Shown in pieces: positions 14,115-27,978 of a stretch of DNA of 64,000 nt (its first letter is position 1; each line of letters begins with the position of its first letter). A program made the position numbers and the translations under genes. A model generated the notes under the pieces. The model saw only the letters and a list, made by a program, of their open reading frames with translations, was not told the DNA's origin and searched no databases. This DNA is from Lutraria lutraria (lineage: Eukaryota; Mollusca; Bivalvia; Venerida; Mactridae): NCBI GenBank assembly GCA_964023205.1, contig OZ026846.1, forward strand, positions 34,616,194-34,680,193, read 5' to 3'.

Positions 14115-15015
14115 CACGGTGGTTAACCGGCTCGGACTTATTTGGATCAAATCAGCGTCCCCAGACTATTTTTGATTGAGCAAAGGACTTTTACTGATTA
14201 ATTTCTTAAAAACAATGGACAAACATCCTGATTCAGGCGCAAAAACACGTAAGAATACCACGGAACTTTAACATGTCTGTTCTTTCCATACATTCAAAAT
14301 AATTATCAATTTCTTGTAAATGTTTTCTTTACAACAAGAAAAAGTCTGAAGTTTCTCAAGTGAAAGTAAAAGTGCGTCAACATTTACCTGAAATTACTAA
14401 GATAGTACACCGATAGTTCAGACTTCATGCGTGTTTATTGCTCTAAAATATATGTATAGTTCATTGCCAAGGTGTTTTAGTCAAACGTGGGTCTTTCAGG
14501 TATCAAAATATCAGTTTTTTAACGATCCAAAGGAACTGATCATAACTAGTCCGTTTCCATGATCACTAGAAGTCCTTCGCTGCTAAGTTTTTTCTCTTTA
14601 ACAACAATGAACCGAATTTTGACAGGATAAATACCCGATAAGTAACCTTTGATAAATTGTTATTATTCAGTTCAGTACCGATATCGATTGAAAAACATGA
14701 AACTTTGTAGAAATTGACATTTTATTCCTTCACTCGACAGTATCGCCCATCTTGCGAGGGAAAATGCAATTTGATTACATTTGTGCATAGACTCTGTTCT
14801 CTGTGATGTTGATTTAACATTATTTTCTTGTCAATATACATTTATGCTGTTCCGTCGCACATAAATAGTTAAAATAAAACAAGTAGAACATATAAAATAT
14901 CAAATATTTTTAACACACCTGAACTTCATATTCATTAAAAGTCCTTTGCTCGATCAAAAATAGTCTGGGGACGCTGATTTGATCCAAAAAAAGTCCGAGT
15001 CGGTTAACCACCGTG
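14115..15015. mobile_element. 901-bp non-autonomous DNA transposon (MITE-like), copy 1
   Basis: The terminal inverted repeats are about 80 bp long, starting CACGGTGGTTAACCG and ending GGTTAACCACCGTG. They are flanked by a 5-bp direct repeat AGTTT (14110-14114 and 15016-15020), a plausible target-site duplication. No transposase frame is seen inside. A second copy at 35008-35908 was carried by segmental duplication, because its flanks match too. I cannot assign the superfamily with confidence. Confidence 0.75.
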
Positions 15016-15159
15016 AGTTTTAGACAGTTTTCTTCATTACGTATATTGACGGACAACCTGTCAAAAAATTAATTCAAAGGTGTTTTACGACTGTCTGAAC
15101 ATAATTTAGTTTAAATGCTTGGGGTCTCGTCGTAAATACGCAAGTACCTGTGTTAACCG

Positions 15160-15530
15160 TGTTCTCTACAAGAAACTGTGAACTTCACACCATAAATCAC
15201 TCAAATCTACTTTTGAAGAAAGTTTGTTTAGTTCTTCATGTGGGCATGTATGGGCGAATCACTATTGAACATTGAGCGTAGGTAAAAAGTTCCAAATTTA
15301 GACCCAGCTGCAGCTTGGTGAACAACTGCACATACTTCTAATTTGGGACCATACCCGCATGTTCTACCTAGGAAATGTTTATGGTTCATGTGAAGTCAGC
15401 AATGACTGGTTTTCAACAAAGAAACTCGATTTACTGTGCAACACTTGTTTGTATAAAATTATTTTATACAAGAAATCACAGAAGATACAACGTTGATTCG
15501 CTTAGCACAAAGTAAATGAATTCACATAAA
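15160..15530. repeat. Diverged relic of the segment at 17325-17715
   Basis: This stretch aligns with 17325-17715 through islands such as CCGCATGTTCTACCTAG, GTCAGCAATGA and AAGAAATCACAGAAGA, with many substitutions and indels between. It is much more diverged than the three main unit copies, so it dates from an older duplication. The relic is itself copied at about 36055-36420. Confidence 0.7.
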
Positions 15531-16986
15531 ATACACGATTCTCCCGTATTCTGGACGAAACTGACCAATCAGCGCCCAGGAAATTTTAGGCCGCACGTGT
15601 TGGCTTTGTAGAGACATTGTCAAGTCAATGCCTTTACGTGAGGAGCAAAGACGATGATCGTAAATATTTACCTGTACTTGGAGATTTATAATATAGTTAG
15701 TTGTATATAACTGTAAAAAAGTATTTATGTTACATGCGGAGAAACAAACAAAAGCCCCCCCCCCCCCATAGTACAAGAACTACAATAAGGCGTAATCGAC
15801 ACCGGGCATTACGATGCCGGCAGATGTCGGTAAAGCTTTCAAAATCGATGCCGGCATTTAGTCCCACCCTAAGAGACAATGGTGATTATATATTAAATCA
15901 AAGGTACACTGAATCTTTTATAACCCTTAAATTGCTTTATTGCCTGTCTCAAATCAGAATATTGCCTGAGGGTAAAGTAACATCCTGTCTGTGTTTTATG
16001 GTCAGACTTTCATTGTATAATATTGCATATCCATAATCCGTAAAATGCATATAAAAAGTAATTGGAAATAGTTTTAATTGCAGGTCGCATATACGGGAAG
16101 TTCCCGGTTACGAGAAAAAATCGATTTAAGACAAACAATATTCTGTACAGTGTACATACAACATTAATATCCTATATTACGTACATCGGGAAGAAATACG
16201 GCAAACGTGTTCTTAAAAAAAATTATATCATTTAAAGCCGCGCTGTAATTAGATGATGACGAAGAAAAGTGTAGGACATTAGCCCCCTCCCCCCCCCCTC
16301 CGGATAAATGACTCCCCCCAATAAATCAAAGCTCTGGAGGTTCTGGTGTTGTTCGGAACTACAAATCAGTCAAAAGTTGATTTCTATGTAGGGTAAGTTT
16401 TGGAAAACGAACGATAGTTCGCGCATGAATTTAATGCAGACATAAGTACTACGAACGCTTTTTTACACCCGCTATGCTGTTGTTACAGTTGTTCCCGTTC
16501 CATGTGCTTTCAGTACTTTGCTTTATGTTCACCAAAAGTAGTTCAGCAATTAGCATAGTATTATAAATAGCTTACATTGCCTGCCTCTTTGAATACTCAT
16601 CGTATGCAGAATGTAATATATCATACATGTAGACATGCTCGAAGAAAAAGGTTAAACAAACAAAAAATTAATCGATTGAAACTTCCAGATTAATCACTTT
16701 TTTGAATATCTAGCTGACTCAGTTATCATCGCATCGTCCATGAATTATATGATGACTTCTATACGTTTACAATAGAAGCTAGGAACCAGACTAAATAAGC
16801 ATATACAGCACGAGAATTATGACGTCATCCTTCCTTAAAATGTGTGTACTAATAGTAATTATTGTAGTAACCCGATGGAGAGGATTGTTTAGATTTTCTA
16901 GACGAATTATACTTACGAGTATTTGTTTATTATAGCTGTTTGCGAGTACTTACTGTAGTGTCTATTACTAGTTTGGCTAATCCTGG

Positions 16987-17106
16987 CCATTTGATTGGCT
17001 AATGGTGATTTCGGTCATTTTTGATTGGTCAATCATTGGACTGGCTATTTGTCGCGTTACCTGTCATGTTTGACTGAATCTGTTCGTCTGCTCTGTTGTT
17101 GAAACG
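16987..17106 (+). promoter_or_regulatory. CCAAT-box cluster followed by a splice-donor-like sequence
   Basis: Three ATTGG motifs lie within 55 bp (TGATTGGCTAA, TGATTGGTCAA, CATTGGACTGG). About 65 bp later comes AAAC followed by GTAAGTAAGTA, an excellent donor consensus. This is the layout of a promoter plus a non-coding first exon on the + strand. It recurs near 26425-26545 and 37945-38065. No downstream acceptor or coding exon was found, so the call is tentative. Confidence 0.3.
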
Positions 17107-18400
17107 TAAGTAAGTAATGTAGGCATCGTTCTATGATGTTAACGTGGCATAATATCGGAAACATCATTAGATGGAAATTTAATGCGGTTGTATCATATCA
17201 GACTATTTCTAAGTGTAAATCAAATATAAGTATTGATTTAGAAATTATATAACTGCATAATATATATAATCAAATAGTCAAATAGAACGTTCCTTGATCA
17301 TATCAATATACAAGTTTGAACCTTGTTCTCAACAAGTAACCATATATCACTCGAATCATTCCTCATAAGGGCTTAATGTGAGCGATTCACTGTGTATTGA
17401 GCATAGGGCGTGGGTAACCGAATAACACAGTACGGTAGGTACTACTAATAGAATTCAAGGTCCAACATTTGCCCAAGCTGCAGCAACGATGTGTTTAAAT
17501 CTTGATGAACATAATTCTAAATGTTGGACCAAGCCCGCATGTTCTACCTAGAACATGTTTGTGGTTTATGTCAGTCAGCAATGATTGGTTTTCAACAAAA
17601 AACTCGATTAACTATGCAACATTTGTTTGAAAGTATAATTTTTATTAAAGAAATCACAGAAGAGCCAACATGGAATTACATAGCACAATGTAAATTAATA
17701 ATAACATCAAATTCACTTTGTGATAATTATGTTACATTACACTAGGTGTAAACAATGCAATTCTCAAAAATAGATGATACATATGATATATACATACATA
17801 CTGGTATACAAGGGTCACAGATACTTCTGAGTTGACCTCGGAATTTATACATGTAATTCCCTAACGATGATTAAGAGCATTTTCGGAAAATAGATTCAAA
17901 AGATTTTTAGAGACAAAAACAAAAAACACACGAAAAGCCAAAAGCTACCCGACGAAGAAAAACATGCAAAATGGGGGAGTAAAATACAATTTTCACAGAG
18001 GGGTACCGCTTAGGAACTTAATGGCTATTTTTATATGTAATAAAGGAAATCCAATACGTCCTTAAATAATTCTAAGTGGATATTGTCATGATACAGAAGT
18101 AATATAAAACCTCACTTGGTGATCACAATATGGACAACACAGCCACATTATTACGGACAAGTTTTCAGTATATCTCATGGTTCCATTATTATAACGTGAT
18201 ACCATGATGAGATCACCACTAAAATAAGACTTCTTTTTTAGTACATAAGATGGTCTTAATACTTGGTGCTTCAGTGTAAACAGAAACATATTAAGATGGC
18301 AGAAAAAAACATCAAAATTCTTTGCGCCATATATGATAGCTAAATTGTACCAACAACTGTAAATATATACAAATGTATATCTATTTTCTGTCACTTCCTT

Positions 18401-18406
18401 TTTATT
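18401..18406 (-). terminator. Poly(A) signal, sulfotransferase copy 1
   Basis: AATAAA on the minus strand lies about 107 bases beyond the stop codon. The same signal is at 27865-27870 and 39379-39384 in the other copies. Confidence 0.55.
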
Positions 18407-18512
18407 TGTTGCATAGTCAATCAGTCAGTAAGTTGTATTCATATTGCATTTTACCTAGCTTCACTGTATGATGTTTGACTCTTTAGTAAGAACTACTGAA
18501 CTTCTTGTAATC

Positions 18513-19711
18513 TTAGTCTCGGTTAAACAGTTCATTCGGTCGATCATCATAACCAAAAAGCTTGAATTCTCTTTCATAAACCTGTCTTATTGAATCTAGA
18601 ACATCCACAGGTACGTCTTGGAATGCTTTTATATACACTTCTTTCTTTTGTTTAGTTCGTTCAATTGAAGAAGACCTCCTCCATGCTGTAAACGCAATGT
18701 TAATTAAGTCACTTTTTGTAATATTGTTCGATTCGTCTTCGCTTAAAGGAAACTTCTCACTGTCCACGATTACCCCTCGAAGTTGAAGTTTTCGCCATAT
18801 CCTTTGAAGTGCTTCATGCCATGACATGCATCTAGTTATGCTAGACTTCCAAAGATGTGGACCGGAAATAGAGTCATCAATGGCGTCATAGGCATGCAAT
18901 TCAGAAAATTTAGTTTCAAATACATTTAGAGTTTGAGATTGATTAAGTTTTGATAAAATATAAAAAGCATCGTCTTTAAATGTTTCCATGGTTGCAACGT
19001 AAGAATAATTCATTCGACATGGCTGACAGTTGTCAAAATGAGCGACATGGCAATCAAGCTGGCGTCCTGATTTATCCACGTGGACTACATAACGAAGGAA
19101 CTCTTCAAATGTGATGTCACTTCCACAAGCACTATTTGTATGATGTCTGAATTGCTTAACTGCCGGTTGTCCAAAGGTATTCCAGAATGTTGGATTTGGG
19201 CCTACAATTTTGTCTACGTATGCCGAATAAAGCATTCCATACGGGCTACGGACATACAAAAATTTAAAAGCGTCATTTGCATTTCCAAACTGAGTAACTG
19301 TTTCATGAGCTAGATCAAAATATAATTCGCTTTTCGGTGCTTGGGCAATAGGTACATCAAATGGTGTTTCTAGCTTCTTTGGAACTCCGTTTGAATTCAG
19401 TTTAACCATCTTGAAAACACGAGTCCAAAATGTTGAAGCTATTTTACAAAGTGGGCAAAACAGAACTTTGAATTTTGGATCATAACTCACGCGGACCGTT
19501 TTCTGGGCTTCGTAGCCACCTTTATAATGCATGCATGCTTGTCGGAGAAAAGCAGCTCTGTCATAGCCGTTTTGCATGTAGTTGTTGTATATCCTGGAGG
19601 CGAATTTGGTATCATGGAAGGTATTAATTCCTTTAGGTTGTGTCTTGCTCATGCGTTTATTAGAGACATATGTGTTGAATGTGTTATCGTACGTGTAGTT
19701 TTGTAGAATAA
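18513..19711 (-). pseudogene. Carbohydrate sulfotransferase (Sulfotransfer_2 family), copy 1, lacking its start/anchor exon
   Basis: This is a single large exon of about 398 codons holding the whole catalytic domain. Family enzymes transfer sulfate from PAPS to glycans in the Golgi lumen. The 5'-phosphosulfate-binding loop is CPLCKIASTFWTRVF and the 3'-phosphate-binding motif is VRSPYGMLYSAY. A family-typical HFDNCQPCRMNYSYV stretch follows. The exon begins after a TACTTGCAG acceptor at 19712-19713; the codons upstream of it are intronic and lack an ATG. In copies 2 and 3 a separate exon supplies the start codon and membrane anchor. Here the matching stretch is deleted at about 21551, so the copy has no obvious start. 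It differs from copy 2 at roughly ten residues. The catalytic frame is intact, so a recent loss or use of another first exon is possible. Confidence 0.85.
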
Positions 19712-20551
19712 CTGCAAGTAAAAACAACGCATTCCATTACTATAAAAAATATCATATTGAATGACATAAATGTAAAACGTGTACCTGTATACTTACTAAC
19801 CACACGTGCTTGTAACTGACCTGTTATTGTAACATTGTAACAAATACTATTTACGACACAATGATATAACCCAAAACTACATTAAATGAAATTTAAAAAA
19901 AAAACACGATACCGTTTAACCGATATAAACACCAAAAAGGCTGAATGCACACCGCCTTGATAAAAAGTAAAGAGTTTTTTCAATATAACTCGTCAGTGGT
20001 TTCAAGTATACACTTTGTCAAAAATGAAAACAACACAAAGATTCTAGCCTGATCTGATCTAAATGAATTAAACAAGAAACGTTATAATTTGACCTAATTT
20101 CTTTTAATAAACAAAGATGAGGTCACAGCGAGATGACCTTATTTCATATACTAAAACAAGTAGGTCAGCCTACAATAAATATATTGTCTTGACCAATGAT
20201 TCCTAAAATAATAATCAAATACATTAATGCAGGTCTACAGGTGAGTTCAGAAAAAAAAAAAAACACTGCGAAATCAGCATTCCTACTTTTTTAATCGAAA
20301 GGTTTGGTCATACACCGCCATTGTTATTTTTGATGTTACGTGATATCTGACTGGTTAATATCGTTTAAAGTTAGATGGCGTCGTACGATTGAGAAATTCG
20401 GGTTTAAGGGGTGTGATATTACATGTACGTAGTAATGCGTGATGCATTTTAGTTGAAAGCGTTTCTCTTTTTCATAATGATTTTAGGATTTTGATGGTGT
20501 TTTCTAGGCATAAGAATCCAGTTTCAATTTCAATTACAAGTATTTATGAAT

Positions 20552-21475
20552 AATATAATAAGTTTATTTCTTATTCATTAGGCACTAAGGCCCATGTGAA
20601 CAACATATTTACAAGTATAATATAAATACATACAATGTTACATGCAAAATACGATGATGTTACCTTAGTCTTAGATATGAACAATATTTTAACTACATTA
20701 AAAAAAAAAGAAAAAAAAAAGAATTCTAACAACGTTACGGTAAAGAAAGATCAAATATATAGAGTGGAGAAAGTAGTTTAGTTATAGTTAACATAATAGT
20801 TAGTTAGGTTAAGTGGGGGATCAAACATTCGCTAGGTAGTGCTCTCTTAATTTAAGGCTTTTAAATACATAAACTGACAATTTTTTTAAGTTATTTTCAT
20901 TTTCCGATTGTAATAAACTCTTTAGTTTCAATATATTAGCATTGTTCTTATAATAGGGCGGTAAATATTTATTTCTATAACAATTGTATAATTTACATTC
21001 AAACAAAAATTGAAATTCATCTTCTAATTGCTTACAGTAACAACATTTTCTATTAACCACAGGAGTTGGGTTGGGTTTAGCCCATCGACCAACTTCTATT
21101 TCTAAACGGTGAGATGATACTCTTAATTGTGTTAATACCTTTCTGTATTTTTCAATTGTAATAATGTCTAAATATGGTTGAAGTCTGAATTCATTGATGA
21201 GTTTATATGTATTAGATCTGCTTGATTCATTTATATCACTATTCCAGTCTTGTATATATTGATCTTTGATTCTTTGTTTTAATATGTTTAAGAAAAGTTT
21301 ATCATTTCCTACAGATTGTGCCAGCCATACATCACTAAATCCAAGTAAATCAAGTGTACATTTAACATTTCTTGCCCATGATTTTTTGTTTGGATAAATT
21401 TCCATATCATTCAACATCATTATATAAACAAGTTTAATAAATTTTGTATCAGTTGTAGATAAAACTTTAAGCCAA
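20552..21475 (-). mobile_element. 5'-truncated LINE insertion (3' end of a reverse-transcriptase ORF)
   Basis: The insertion is absent from unit 2 and flanked by an 11-bp direct repeat TATTTATGAAT (20541-20551 and 21476-21486). It carries a minus-strand frame (20821-21420, 199 aa). That frame includes a cysteine-rich zinc-binding motif, CCYCKQLEDEFQFLFEC, typical of the C-terminus of LINE ORF2. The 3' end is TTATTATATT-like. This is a clean retrotransposon insertion that happened after, or is private to, unit 1. Confidence 0.85.
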
Positions 21476-21805
21476 TATTTATGAATGCGTTGATTTATTC
21501 AAATCATATTTTGATGTTAAGTTTCAAACATGGCTTTGAAATCAGGCTTGCTCGAAAAGCTGAACACAGTTGCTCAGGTAAACACAGATACCTATGAATT
21601 TTCCCATTCGAGCGTAAAGTTTCGATCGGCTTGATATATACTTGTCTTGACGGATCCGAACAATTAAAACCAATCGTGTACATTTATTCGGTATTAAAAA
21701 GGAAAATATACGAGGACACACCAACACTTTATGTGTAATTATCTCTGCGGTAAAGGGGGATGAAAAGCTGGGACAAGGTCGACTTTTTCGACACTTGATA
21801 ATCAT

Positions 21806-22236
21806 GTAACATTATACTAGGCGTAAACAATGCGATTCTCAAAAATAGATGATAAACCATACATATGAAATATACTTACATACTGGTATAATTATAAGCG
21901 TCACAGATACTTGTAATTTGACCTTGGAATTAGGAAATACATATACAAAAATCTAGAAACAAAAAAAAACATAAAAAGCCACACGACGTATAGAACATGC
22001 AAAATTGGATGGGGGGGGGGATAAAACACAATATTCCGAGAGGTGTTCCGCTATTTTTGTAATTTAATAAAGGAAATCCAATACGACCTTAAATATTTCT
22101 CAGTGGATATTGTCATGATACAGAAGTAATATAAAACCTCACTTGGTGATCACAATATGGACAACACAGCCACATTATTACGGACAAGTTTTCAGTATAT
22201 CTCATGGTTCCATTATTATAACGTGATACAATGTTA
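21806..22236. repeat. Relic of sulfotransferase downstream flank
   Basis: It aligns with 17735-18208, the 3' flank of sulfotransferase copy 1, in the same orientation. For example, the stretch through GATCACAATATGGACAACAC is shared. Similarity stops before the gene body. An older sulfotransferase copy probably stood here and was lost. Confidence 0.65.
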
Positions 22237-23462
22237 ACACTTTTACCATATTGTCTCGTGGCTTTTTCGACAACTGTTGTATTTGTAACAATACAATTGT
22301 GTATCCAAATTGACTTAAATATGTCTTTAAATTTTGAGCAAATTTAATGTTTTTGTTGTCAAAGGTGAATACATGAAACTGTAATGTTTTAGTATAAACG
22401 GTATTCTTAAGTCAACAGACTTTTTAAAATGTAAAACCCACATCTTTATAGTTAAATTGTATACATTTATAAACAAAAAATGATGTTTAGTATCAACTTA
22501 AAAATATTGGCTCTCCATATTTCCCTAATTGTTCATTCTAAAAGAAATCTTAATCATCATTTTCAATTCATTGTTATAAAAACGTTGCGTATTTTAGCAA
22601 TATGAAATCATGTTTATCTCCTCATTGTGTCAGGAATGTGCACGATTTGAGTGGAAATTAAAGGATTTTGACTGGACTAAAGTAAAGGAAACTACCTATA
22701 AAATATTTACCAAAATAGCCCATATGTATGTATTCGAAATTTAAAAATTTGATTGGTCGGAATCAACTGAATGGAAAATGTATCGCGAATTTCGAACACT
22801 TTTTCAACTAAAAAATCATCAAATATTTATTTTAGAATTACATGAATTAACTATTCTTCAAGGTTGAAACTAAAATAAAAGTACAATAGCTTGTATTCAA
22901 TAAAACAATACAATTCAAAGCGTCATTTCATTGTGCGTATAATTGTATTTGTATATATTTATAATCATAATGATACAAAAATATATGTTGTTTGTATAAT
23001 AAGGTATGCGCTATATCTATTGCTTATCAAAATTAAATATTTCATAGATCTATACAACGCGCCAGGCTTTCAGTTTATCCGTTGCCCATGTATGTGTTTA
23101 TAATTATGTTTTTATAAAATACATTTTACACAATCATCAAATACTCCTGAAGGAAACTCAGTCGTATTAAACGAGTTTTGTTTTGTTTGTCAATGTAAAA
23201 GGCAATTAATATAAGAATAAATAAACAATAAATAAATATACATGTATTGCCTATGAACTTAAGGTATAAATCGGTCAATTAAAGTTTATATCCTACGTTT
23301 ATAAAAACTGCACAGTTTTGAAACAAGAAACAATCCTTCGAGTGTACATCTGCGTCGAATATATTGAAAACAAGCCACGCTGACAGACCACAAATAACTG
23401 TCGTTTAATTGTACTTCCACCGATTAAGAACGTTGATTGTTTTTGTTAACAATGCGATATAC

Positions 23463-23474
23463 TGCGCATGCGCA
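23463..23474. promoter_or_regulatory. NRF-1-type palindrome upstream of SWIM/YqaJ gene fragment
   Basis: TGCGCATGCGCA matches the canonical NRF-1 palindrome. It lies 52 bases before the ATG at 23527. It suggests the remains of a TATA-less promoter. It is repeated at 32635-32646. Confidence 0.45.
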
Positions 23475-23526
23475 TTACTTTGGTTGGCAAAAATAGTTCC
23501 GGGTTATCTTGAAACGAAAGCAAAAC

Positions 23527-23950
23527 ATGGAGAGACAAAAGGACGGTAATATTCAAGAAACCGTTTATTCTGAGTATTATTTTCGTTTAAATGGCACAGA
23601 TCAAGAACGTTATAAGAATAAACTTAAAGTGCATGGTTTAACCTTAAGTGATCCGTACACAATTCCTCACGAGAAATGGGAAAACAATGTTGGTAAATGG
23701 CCGCTAGTTCAAAACGGCGACACATGGACGTACTCGGTACACACACCAGGAGTGTACACTGCCGAGTCATTGAAGGCATGTAAATCGATGGACGGGTACA
23801 ACTTCTTTGTCTCTATACACAAAGCAGTCCGACTTTACCATGGAATCGGTGACTCCATGTGTGTCTTGTTAAAACTACTGTAATCCACACGCAGAAAATG
23901 ACAAGCAGAGAGGCTACGTGCTCACTGCTCATTGTTCTTGCAAAGCTGGG
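23527..23950 (+). pseudogene. Broken N-terminal part of a SWIM-zinc-finger / YqaJ-type protein, copy 1
   Basis: An open frame from the ATG at 23527 to the stop at 23881-23883 gives 118 aa, with a DTWTYSVHTPGVYTAESLKA stretch and then SMDGYNFFVS. These resemble the N-terminus of molluscan proteins that combine a SWIM zinc finger with a YqaJ-like nuclease domain. From about 23853 the similarity moves to a second frame (VCLVKTTVIHTQK). It then moves to a third frame, QRGYVLTAHCSCKAG, the start of a SWIM motif (CxC...), ending at 23950. The gene is therefore frameshifted, and it is cut off where a tRNA-SINE begins. Family assignment is by remembered resemblance. The pseudogene state is read directly from the frames. 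Confidence 0.55.
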
Positions 23951-23960
23951 TAAATACTGC

Positions 23961-24236
23961 AACCGTGGCCGAGTGGTTAGGGTGTCCGCCTTCGGAGCGG
24001 GAGATCGAAGGTTCGAACCCCAGTTGAGGCTGGGTTAGAACTGATGTGATCGGTTGGTGAGCCGCCAGCTAGTTGAATAATGGTTGCCGAAGGCCCATCT
24101 CAGCCAGGCACCCGGCAAAAAGGAGAAGGGATTCGGGAGGTTCTGTGCGAACATAAGATAGGTGTCTCATAAGCCAACTTGACTGGTCCTTTCAATAGGG
24201 GTGACATATAATAAACAAAAACCTTTACCTTTACTT
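23961..24236 (+). repeat. tRNA-derived SINE, copy 1
   Basis: A box TGGCCGAGTGG (23966-23976) and B box GGTTCGAACCC (24010-24020) are followed by a ~200-bp non-tRNA body. It ends in CTTTACCTTTAC. The insertion terminates the SWIM-like gene fragment. The unit 2 copy is at 33133-33410. Confidence 0.75.
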
Positions 24237-24741
24237 CTAATGATAAATCCAATGATACATATTATTTTGTTCAATACTTCTTAGACTGACTTTTTATAAT
24301 GTTTGATTGTGACAGTATTTCAAATGCTATATATATAATTATATGATATTATATTCCTGGTTTTTAAATCCTTTTTGTTATGAATTATGTTCCTGTACAA
24401 ATAAAAGGAACAGGTCTAAAATATCTGGCGCTCTGATTGGTCAATCCGTTTGAGCTATTTCATTGGTTTCTGTTCATTCGAGAAACATCGGGGGTTTCCG
24501 CCCATCTGATAAATACGCGGAGATGGATTATGGATTTATCCTCATGGACACCATTATTTTTTAAAAAGTGTGGATGCTTGAAGTTACTCGGTGAACTTCG
24601 TTACATAATTAATGATGACCGTTATTTCTTTTGTGTTGACACCAATACAGAACTGAATTACGAGTAAGATTATGTTCTATGTTGTATATTGTAAGCACTG
24701 TATCAGGCACAAGTGGTCAAGAATATATTGACCCCCTTCGG

Positions 24742-24815
24742 TGATCACAGGTGGCAGTATAAAAATGTTTTTGCATCATTTGTGGACCAAACACTGATAC
24801 TGCCACCTGTATGAT
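24742..24815. repeat. Hairpin with GGTGGCAGTA/TACTGCCACC arms
   Basis: Arms of about 20 bp (TGATCA...AGGTGGCAGTA and its reverse complement) flank a ~35-bp loop. The hairpin is repeated in unit 2 near 33914-33987. It could be a mini foldback element or a transcript hairpin. Confidence 0.5.
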
Positions 24816-27800
24816 CAATGAAATATTTTTCCCTTATAAGGGTCCAGTAAGTGAGAAGACCGTGTAACATAATATTGCATAACAACTACCGGTACTTGGC
24901 AACTTATCTTGTTTTGATTGTTTTAGATTACGCGCGAAATAAGCATCGATAATGCAGGGTCTCGCGAGAACCTACGGGCAGAATTCGCCCGTATTCTGAC
25001 CGAAACTGACCAATCAGCGTCCAGGAAATTTTAGGCCGCACGTGTTGGCTTTGTAGAGACATTGTCAAGTCAATGCCTTTACGTGAAGGAGCAAAGACGA
25101 TGATCGTAAATATTTACCTGTACTTGGAGATTTATAATATAGTTAGTTGTATATAACTGTAAAAAAGTATTTATGTTACATGCGGAGAAACAAACAAAAG
25201 CCCCCCCCTTTAGTACAAGAACTACAATAAGGTGTAATCGACACCGGGCATTACGATGCCGGCAGATGTCGGTAAAGCTTTCAAAATCGATGCCGGCATT
25301 TAGTCCCACCCTAAGAGACAATGGTGATTATATATTAAATCAAAGGTACACTGAATCTTTTTTAACCCTTAAACTGCTTTATTGCCTGTCTCAAATCAGA
25401 ATATTGCCTGAGGATAAAGTAACATCCTGTCTGTGTTTTATGGTCAGACTTTCATTGTATAATATTGCATATCCATAATCCGTAAAATGCATATAAAAAG
25501 TAATTGGAAATAGTTTTATTTGCAGCTCGCACATACGGAAAGTTCCCGGTTACGAGAAAAAATCGATTTAAGACAAACAATATTCTGTACAGTGTACATA
25601 CAACATTAATATCCTATATTACGTACATCGGGAAGAAATACGGCATACGTGTTCTTAAAAAAAATATATCATTTAAAGCCGCGCTGTAATTAGATGATGA
25701 CGAAGAAAAGTGTAGGACATTAGCCCCCATCCCCGGATAAATGCCCCCCCCCCCCATGAAATCAAAGCTCTGAAGGTTCCGATGTTGTTCGAAACTACAA
25801 ATCAGTCAAAAGTTGATTTCTATGTAGGGTAAGTTTTGGAAAACGAAAGATAGTTCGCGTATGAATTTAATGCAGACATAAGTACTACGAACGCTTTTTT
25901 ACACCCGCTATGCTGTTGTTACAGTTGTTCCCGTTCCATGTGCTTTCAGTACTTTGCTTTATGTTCTAAAAAAGTAGTTCAGCAATTAGCATTATATAAT
26001 AAATAGCTTACATTGCTTGCCTCTTTGAATACTCATCGTATGCAGAATGTAATATATCATACAGGAAGACATGCTCGAAGAAAAAGGTTAAACAAACAAA
26101 AAATTAATCGATTGAAACTTCCAGATTAATCACATTTTTTAATATCTAGCTGGCTCAGTTATCATCGCATCGTCCATGAATTATATGATGACTTCTATAC
26201 TTTTACAATAGAAGCTAGGAACCAGACTAAATTAGCATATACAGCACGAGAATTATGACGTCATCCTTCCTTAAAATGTGTGTACTAATAGTAATTATTG
26301 TAGTAACCCGATGGAGAGGATTGTTTAGATTTTCTAGACGAATTATACTTACGAGTATTTGTTTATTATAGCTGTTTGCGAGTATTTACTGTAGTGTCTA
26401 TTACTAGTTTGGCTAATCCTGGCCATTTGATTGGCTAATGGTGATTTCGGTCATTTTTGATTGGTCAATCATTGGACTGGCTATTTGTCGCGTTACCTGT
26501 CATGTTTGACTGAATCTGTTCGTCTGCTCTGTTGTTGAAACGTAAGTAAGTAATGTAGGCATCGTTCTATGATGTTAACGTGGCATAATATCGGAAACAT
26601 CATTAGATGGAAATTTAATGCGGTTGTATCATATCAGACTATTTCTAAGTGTAAATCAAATATAAGTATTGATTTAGAAATTATATAACTGCATAATATA
26701 TATAATCAAATAGTCAAATTCTTGGAACCATTCACAAATAGAACGTTCCTTGATCATATTAATATACAAGTTTGAACCTTGTTCTCAACAAGTAACCATA
26801 TATCACTCGAATCATTCCTCATAAGGGCTTAATGTGAGCGATTCACTGTGTATTGAGCATAGGGCGTGGGTAACCGAATAACACAGTACGGTAGGTACCC
26901 ATTACTAATAGAATTCAAGGTCCAAAATTTGCCCCAGCTGCAGCAACGATGTGTTTAAATCTTGATGAACATAATTCTAAATGTTGGACCAAGCCCGCAT
27001 GTTCTACCTAGAACATGTTTGTGGCTTATGTAAGTCAGCAATGATTGGTGTTCAACAAAAAACTCGATTATCTATGCAATATTTGTTTGAAAGTATAATT
27101 TTTATTAAAGAAATCACAGAAGAGCCAACATGGAATTACATAGCACAGTGTAAATTAATAATAACATCAAATTCACTTTGTGATAATTATGTTACATTAC
27201 ACTAGGTGTAAACAATGCAATTCTCAAAAATAGATGATACATATGATATATACATACATACTGGTATACAAGGGTCACAGATACTTCTGAGTTGACCTCG
27301 GAATTTATACATATAATTTCCTAACGATGATTAAGAGCATTTTAGGAAAATAGATTCAAAAGATTTCTAGAGACAAAAACATAAAACACACAAAAAGCCA
27401 AAAGCTACCCGACGTATAAAAACATGCAAAATGGGGGAGTAAAATACAATTTTCACAGAGGGGTACCGCTTAGGAACTTAATGGCTATTTTTATATGTAA
27501 TAAAGGAAATCCAATACGTCCTTAAATAATTCTAAGTGGATATTGTTATGATACAGAAGTAATATAAAACCTCACTTGGTGATCACAATATGGACAACAC
27601 AGCCACATTATTACGAACAAGTTTTCAGTATATCTCATGGTTCCATTATTATAACGTGATACCATGATGAGATCACCACTAAAATAAGACTTCTTTTTTA
27701 GTACATAAGATGGTCTTAATACTTGGTGCTTCAGTCTAAATAGAAACATATTAAGATGGCAGAAAAGAACCATCAAAATTCTATGCGCAATCTATGATAG

Positions 27801-27978
27801 CTAAATTGTACCAATTACAACTATAAATATGTACAAATGTATATCTGTTTTCTGTCACTTCCTTTTTATTTGTTGCATAGTCAATCAGTCAGTAAGTTGT
27901 ATTCATATTGCATTTTACCTAGCTTCACTGTATGATGTTTGATTCTTTATATTAAGAACTATTGAACTTCTTGTAATC

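Larger units (their letters stand above)
15543..24987. repeat. Segmental duplication unit 1 (~9.4 kb)
   Basis: This unit is repeated in the same orientation at 24988-34159. Its first ~6 kb recurs again at 36436 to about 42350. It starts at CCCGTATTCTG and contains the sulfotransferase, an older sulfotransferase-flank relic, the SWIM-gene fragment and a tRNA-SINE. It differs from unit 2 by a private LINE insertion (20552-21475) and by loss of sequence matching 30091-30337. Copies differ by a few percent, so they are separate loci and not exact duplicates. Confidence 0.9.
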